A DNA stretch of 64,000 bases from Torymus aiolomorphi (lineage: Eukaryota; Arthropoda; Insecta; Hymenoptera; Torymidae): positions 77,104,029 through 77,168,028 of the forward strand of contig CM070873.1 in assembly GCA_036365515.1 (NCBI GenBank). Direction: 5' to 3'. Positions 58,370 to 64,000 of the stretch are shown piece by piece. Made by a program: the position numbers and the translations under genes. Within the stretch, counting starts at the first letter, position 1. Each line of letters begins with the position of its first letter. The notes under the pieces are model-generated. The model did no database searches and was not told the DNA's origin. It saw only the letters and a program-made list of their open reading frames with translations.

Positions 58370-60075
58370 CTTTGTTCATATGCTGCTTCAAATTTTTGCT
58401 TTTTTACATTAGCTTTATTGCACTCAAACAAAGAATATATGCTTATATAAATCGCGGGTAGTGACCGTGACGATATTTCTCTTTTGAATATGATTTAGAT
58501 GGCGCTACATGTTAGGACCAGCTAGGTGCGTTGTGGTCTGCTACTTTTAGTAGGAGCAACTGCTCATTGTAGGATATAGTCGAATTAGCCGCATTCGTCG
58601 ATGTATTATTTTTGTAATTCATCCTTCTGTAATTATCACTGGTTTTTCTCGTGGTAAATAGTCGTGATTTTGTCCATCTGCTCGCGTTTTATGTGTTGTG
58701 TACAAGTGTCTCATTTACATAGCTCGTTAGAGGTTATGTAAGATGAGTGCAACGTTGAGGCGATGTCTAGTGCTTGCTAGTTATTTCGTGAGTATTTTTT
58801 CATTCAATCTATACATCTAGTGCTTCTCAGGATGTCGAAAATCGCCTGAACATACTGCAGAGTCATCGCAACAAGTGTAGCATGACTAAGTAAGATTCTA
58901 ATTTTGTCTATAAGTTGATTTTTATTTAGTAACGAATTGCTAGATGCTGAGCTTTTTACACAGATAATTATTTCCATAATTGCATGTAAGATTGAAAATT
59001 GGCTTCTAGAATGGAAACATGTTGTCTCTTTAAATTATCGAGCTCCTTCTTCTATATATACATGAATTTAGTAATGTAAATGTTTGCCAATACTGCATGC
59101 CCGACTTTGCTTACTAAACTGTATGCTTATACCCTTTATTATTTTGCATACATTATTATTTCATAAATGATACCTATGAATTTACGTTATCACTAAAATA
59201 TAGCATATGATGAAAGTTCAAAAACGAAATCAAACGCATTGCAAACATGAGCTTTGACTCAAAATGATTTCGATTAAACTCAAGAAAAGATTCTTACCAC
59301 TAAACCTGCATGCTTATTCTTTATTATTTTATTGGTTTATCATTTGCAAATAATTTTATTTGATACTTATCGGGATATCAGTAAAAGATACCATCATGAT
59401 GATTGGAAAACAAAATCAAGTCCAGGGCAAGCACGAGTCTTTGCTGAAAATGATTTCTGTCAAGTTCACTTGACCTCAAAGCATTACTTATAAAACAATT
59501 TTTATTTATTGCATGTTCTCTTTGCTAACTACAACTCTATGCTTACTTTTTCCTATTTTATCTATTCAGCTAGTATATTTAGATGTATTAGAATCAAATT
59601 TTATGCTGGTAAATGAAACAATAAAATATTCAATAAATAATAATAAATTCATTTACATGTTGTTTTTTATTATTTATTGTTTATCTATAATATGAAGTTG
59701 ATTTCTTTGACCACCGTGTCTCAAAAAATATTTTTGCTTTAGCGCTCTAGCTCAAATCAGCGCCCTCCGTGCCATCTCTCGGAAATACGTCGTTACTACT
59801 CCGCTCCCGGAGTATGCCGACATGGCGTCGCTTCGGGCTCGGGCAGTATTTTTTATTTTCAAGAAATAGGAAAAAATAGGCATCTTTGGCAAAGTCTGAC
59901 TGATGAAAATGATTCATTATTGTCATGGCTACGCCACTCTCCTATTTATTTTATATGGAAATGCCTATTTTTTCCACAATCAATGCTCAAAGTGACTAAT
60001 GTCACGAATCTCCCACCTGACGGCAGCGCCAGCGTCTTGGTGGCGATTTGGTGCAACTTTTGCTACGACATCCCC
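58370..60075. repeat. Right arm of the giant fold-back
   Basis: Inverted copy of 52776-54485 with scattered differences (for example CATTATTATTTCATAAATG region near 59150). Confidence 0.88.
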
Positions 60076-60831
60076 GAATCATGAATTTGTGCGAAACCAC
60101 GCGTATATAAGTTGTTCGTACTTCTCTACCCATTATCTGGACAAAGTGCTTAAAAATTATATATAAAAAAAAAGTTATTTTATATATAAAATATTATATA
60201 TAAAAATAAAATTAAAATTCGTGAAAATACATTTTACTCATTTCAACCCCTTCAAAGTGTTCTATATAGCATATTTTAGAGTGAGTCCATCTGGTAACTT
60301 AGTCATCCCTACACCTGAGGAAGAACCACTGACGTGGTTTATCGAAAGGTACTTTCGTAAAAAATAATTTTGCAGAAGTTTGGGTGGTCTAATATACATG
60401 TTTTTCGCAGTATTTTAATATTAGTTTCTAACTTATCTCATACATTAATGTATCGATTTTACACACACGTATCCTTATTGCATAATCGATATTTTTAAAT
60501 TCTGGGTTCCACGCTCTCTTATAGCGTAAGTAATATTGCGACGGGGGTCCCGAGTTAACCTGTAAGTAATCCAGAAAACTAATGAGCATAACCTATCAGC
60601 TGAGAATGCCGCGTTCCAGAAATAGTTTTACAATTTCTCTCACTTCTTTGAGTACTTTTTGATAATTCTTATTAACGTGAAAAAAATTATTATCAACACG
60701 GCATAAATCAACCCTACGCTCAAAACTATGAAAAAAGTGGCGCCTCTAGCGGATACCGTAAGAACGTATCACGTATGTATACGTACGTACGTAGGCCTAC
60801 GTACGTACGTACCGCAGCTTGAATAGCACCA
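60076..60831. other. Flank with hammerhead-like motif, no gene
   Basis: AT-rich start. At 60315-60347 it has CTGAGGA, a strong hairpin (GAACCAC/GTGGTTT) and CGAAA. At 60781-60810 there is a perfect 30-bp palindrome of ACGT repeats centred on AGGCCT. No coding region. Confidence 0.45.
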
Positions 60832-60915
60832 CGGTGAGATACGATGTTCTTCGTGCGCGCGATGAGATACAACGTTTTTCGTCCGCGTGCTGAGATACGA
60901 CTTTGTTTCGCTCAG
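60832..60915 (-). repeat. 29-bp minisatellite, ~3 units (right edge of 27-kb block)
   Basis: Complement of the unit found at 33926-34058 (GAGATACGATGTTCTTCGTG and so on). Confidence 0.82.
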
Positions 60916-61422
60916 CCGTCGATATCTTCTTATCAAGAAACTGAGTTACGATTTGGGTTTTTATCGAAATTTGATTCTTTATCTCAATTTGAGATATCAG
61001 AAAATGCTAAGAAATTATATAACATTTATAAACAAGATCTTGATTCTGATCTTGAAATGGAATAATTACGTTTTCAAGAATATTGTGCTAACTCTGAGGA
61101 GTTTAATACTAAAGACAAAGTAAGTAAGGAACAGGATATGTATTCCTTAATTATTAAAGATGGGATTCGGGAATCTTTTTCTAACGTAGAGATGGTTTTG
61201 AGAATTTATTTAACCTTAATGGTTAGTAATTGTAGTATTGAAAGATCGTTTTCAAAATTAAAAATCATTAAAAATTCATCACGAGTATCGATGACTCAAA
61301 AACGCTTAAATTATTTAACTATAATAAGTACAGAACGCGATGTGGTACGAGAAATGAAGATAAATGAAATAATACAAAAATTGGCTTACAAAAAAGCAAG
61401 AAAATGTTTTATTCAATTCTAA
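60906..61422 (+). pseudogene. hAT2 transposase, C-terminal part with dimerisation domain
   Basis: Starts near ISSYQETELRFGFLSKFDSL, then an acidic stretch. After a stop or frameshift near 61063 comes MVLRIYLTLMVSNCSIERSF, then SKLKIIKNSSRVSMTQKRLN, the classical hAT dimerisation motif (SN...ERSFSKLK.IK..LR..M...RL). It is in the same orientation and order as the hAT2 piece ending at 33920. A region of about 100 residues between them is missing. Confidence 0.8.
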
Positions 61423-61647
61423 GATAGGTTAATTGATTAAATTATATTCAGTTAAGTGAAATTATTATGTTCTTGTTCTTATATTTACATATTTAAAAAA
61501 TAAAGAATTAAAAGTTAAATAAATATTATTGTGTACTATTTTTGCTTTTTCATAGAGGAAGCTTTGTATTTATTTGTAAATTAGTAATTCCTTAAACCCC
61601 CACAAGATCTGTGCCCATGGGCCCCTTTAATGGTAAATCTGGCACTG
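61423..61647 (+). other. hAT2 3' untranslated region and probable 3' tip
   Basis: AT-rich 3' sequence with AATAAA (61499), ending GGCCCCTTTAATGGTAAATCTGGCACTG at 61647. A CACTG tip fits hAT, but the matching 5' CAGTG tip was not found upstream of 30080, so the TSD is unproven. Confidence 0.45.
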
Positions 61648-62990
61648 AGTCGAGAAAAGAGGATTGTTTGGATTTTGAATATAAATCCTTTTAACTTATC
61701 CTCAACAGCATTTTATTATCTTCAATATATGATAAAAATACACATTGACAAATGCCCTTACAAAAAGAGGAAAGGAGCTCCGGCATTTGATTTGGAAGTA
61801 CAAAACAGAAATAATGCAAATAAAGAAATTCAATATATTCAGGTAATAACGTTTTTTTAAATGAATCATGTGACTAGATTCTTTATATTTTACATAATTT
61901 ATGTGTATTTTAAAAATATAAGTCATTGAATATATTTTTGTTGCAGCACTAACAGTTGTTAATGGTAAAATATGTTAAATATTGTTAAAATTTTTACTTT
62001 TTTTTTAAATTAGAATGGCTCGCCACTTTTTCAGTGAAGGCGTCAGAGTTTATAACCCTACATGGGTTCACTGTGTGGTATTACCTACAACCTAAGCCCA
62101 CCCCATCTTTCTGTTGTCCCACTTACCAAATAAAAAAAGTAGCCACAGTTGAAATGAGAATAATGTACTATGCTTTCTATAACGGCTGAAAATTGACTAT
62201 TTTGATTGTATTTAAGCGTTTTTTAAAATACTTTTACGCAAAAGATTTCAAATCAAATCCTAATGATAAGCGAAAATCAACTATTTTAGGTGTCTATAGG
62301 CGTTAAAAAGCGTTTTTATAAGTTTAGTTCGTCATGAACTGATTGTAAATGGAAATGTTAAATGAAAAAAGTTTTGTTTCAATATCCCGTGTAGAAATTC
62401 AAAAAGGATTCAGGCAGGAATCTGCTAGGGATTCCCTGTAACTAGTAGGAATCCTGTAGGGAATCCTATTTGGATTCCGACCGGGTGGTGTCCCACTTTT
62501 TTCTGGGATTCGGATGGGGAAATCCGATAAGAATCGGGACTACTTCTCGAGTACAATTCGATCGTGATTTTAATTATATTGTACGATGAAATATCTATAT
62601 ATTATTAATTAACGAACATTTATTTAATGTTGTATAATTAATTTCTTACCAAACAAAAAAATCGTTATTTGTTTAAATTAAATTTAAATTAATTTATATT
62701 AATAACGATCATTTATTAATAAAAAATAGTAAATAAAAGCGATTGTTAATAAATAAAATATAAATAATGACCCGGATATAAAAAAAAAAACTTTTATCTT
62801 CATTTTCGCGCTTATTATTAATTATTTAATATATTTTACACGTTATGCACAAGTTAATGTTTATTTAAATGTTTATTAAATTGAATATTGTTATTGAAAT
62901 TAATTATTTTTAATTTATAGCTTATTTATATGCATATTAAATTACAGAAAGTCTGAAATTGTAAATAAAGAAATTAAAAAAATTTTTATG
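61648..62990. other. AT-rich sequence without gene
   Basis: AT-rich. At 62400-62540 repeated GGATTC/GAATCC motifs occur (also near 63850-64000), possibly parts of one more element. Short frames lack domains. Confidence 0.35.
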
Positions 62991-63056
62991 TCACCGGGAT
63001 TTGAACCTTGGTCCTTTCAGCTGCTAATCCAACGCCTTAACCATTACTCTAAGATG
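62991..63056 (-). ncRNA. tRNA-like relic (possible SINE head)
   Basis: The minus strand shows TAGAGTAATGGTTAAGGCG (box A-like), a TTAGCAG stretch and GGTTCAAATCC (box B-like). The acceptor ends do not pair and the anticodon arm is scrambled, so it is not a working tRNA. AT-rich sequence follows, as in a SINE tail. Confidence 0.4.
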
Positions 63057-64000
63057 GGTATTGGTATACACAGTTCTGATTACGACACTTGCATAGTTCA
63101 ACCTTCTTTACTTTTATTATATAATAATTATTATAAATAACAAAAAATAAATATTAATAGGACTTAAATATTCCTATCATTAATCAAATGTTTTAAACAA
63201 ATGGGCGAATCTATTGAAAAATTATTATTTATTATTCTTAGATGTTAAATATGGCTTTTACAAGATTTCCCTAATAGAATCGGGTTCGGTTTCCCGAGCT
63301 CTCTGTGGATAAAACAGAAATCTGCTGACAACTTCGTAAATCAGACCCGATACTGCCTAGGAAATCTAATTTGAAAATTTTAGTAAAACCCTAGCGGAAA
63401 TATTTTTGTTCAGAAAAGTTTGAAACTATTAATAAGAGTTATAAACTGTTAAAAATAGTTATAAAATGTAGGATTTTTGGCGTTACTAATTATTTATAAC
63501 TGTAACATTTTTTAACAGTTAATAATAGTTATTAAATTATTCAATAACTATTAAATATTTATTAATTATTATTATTAATATAATAATACTTTTATATTAG
63601 TAATTAATAATTAAATAAAAAACTAATAACTAAAAGTATTAACTAATATAATTAATTATTAATTGATTATTATGACTAGAATAATATGGCTGTTAAAAAA
63701 TTATTAATTACTGATTATCATTATTAATAATAATAATTTAATAATTATTCAATTTTTCTTAAATATATCTTATTCTTAGTAATACCCATTAGAATCTGTT
63801 CCGTTTTTCTGGGTAATTTCCTTAATTTTCCTAAGAGCGTAATACACGTAGGATTCCTATCCATTTTTCTATTTAAGAGCAGCGCCACCTGCTGACTTCT
63901 GTAAATTTTGGGGAGTTCTGACCGGATTCTGTCGAGAAAAACTAATGTTCGTTTGAGGTTATGTAGATTCGAGGATAACAAACAGGGTTCTGGTCGGATC
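63057..64000. other. AT-rich sequence without gene
   Basis: Runs of TTATTAATAATTA type at 63480-63740, then GGATTC-containing sequence to the end. The minus-strand frame at 63745-63981 has no recognisable domain. Confidence 0.35.

Larger units (their letters stand above)
52776..60075. mobile_element. 7.3-kb giant fold-back element with internal satellite
   Basis: The left tip GGGGATGTCGTAGCAAAAGT and right tip ACTTTTGCTACGACATCCCC are perfect inverted copies. TTAA precedes the left tip (52772-52775), but GAAT follows the right one, so the duplication is lost or altered on that side. Arms of ~1.7 kb (52776-54485 and 58370-60075) are closely similar inverted copies, and the interior is a satellite array that itself inverts. 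Open frames seen in both arms (for example 52671-53000 minus and its mirror) are copies of the same non-coding sequence. No transposase. Confidence 0.87.

Noticed and set aside
58153..58431. 92-codon frame in the 187-bp array
   Set aside because: It is built from one satellite unit; neighbouring units break the frame.

Overview
This window is eukaryotic, AT-rich DNA made almost entirely of transposable elements (TEs). No host gene could be supported. The element mix points to an insect: BEL/Pao and Gypsy LTR retrotransposons, Penelope-like elements with a GIY-YIG endonuclease, a spliced Tigger/pogo transposon, hAT transposons and a Jockey-like LINE. A parasitoid wasp or other hymenopteran is plausible, but that is inference.

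Layout. (1) 1-21076: an old hAT transposase relic on the minus strand (hAT1) hosts a nest of later insertions. A BEL retrotransposon (BEL1, 2253-16538, TSD ATTAT), a 194-bp TTAA-flanked MITE (16621-16814) and a five-exon Tigger element (16930-20659, TSD TA) all sit inside it. BEL1 is itself split in gag by a 6.8-kb TTAA-flanked element (4249-11079) that carries three tandem arrays. (2) 21077-29742: a decayed Gypsy element begins exactly where hAT1 coding stops. Its RT gene holds a 997-bp solo LTR with a 4-bp TSD, and its integrase holds a fold-back element with tRNA-like arms. (3) 29743-34058 and 60906-61647: two halves of a second hAT (hAT2, plus strand), with a LINE 3' end and small MITEs in the first half. 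(4) 34059-60831: about 27 kb lies between the hAT2 halves. It holds BEL2 (34234-40595, minus strand, 314-bp LTRs, TSD GTGTT), three Penelope-like copies in mixed orientation, a cluster of GC-rich palindromes, AT-rich minisatellite DNA and a 7.3-kb fold-back element (52776-60075) with a 187-bp array in its centre. A 29-bp minisatellite occurs in opposite orientation at the two edges of this block. (5) 61648-64000: AT-rich sequence with one tRNA-like relic.

Nearly every coding region is broken by stops, frameshifts, insertions or deletions. The exception is the Tigger transposase, which has intact DNA-binding and DDD motifs, consistent splice phases and one in-frame stop near its C-terminus. 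The most unusual pattern is a set of TTAA-associated elements with GGGGRTGT-like ends and no transposase seen: a 375-bp MITE and two elements of about 7 kb that carry satellite arrays.
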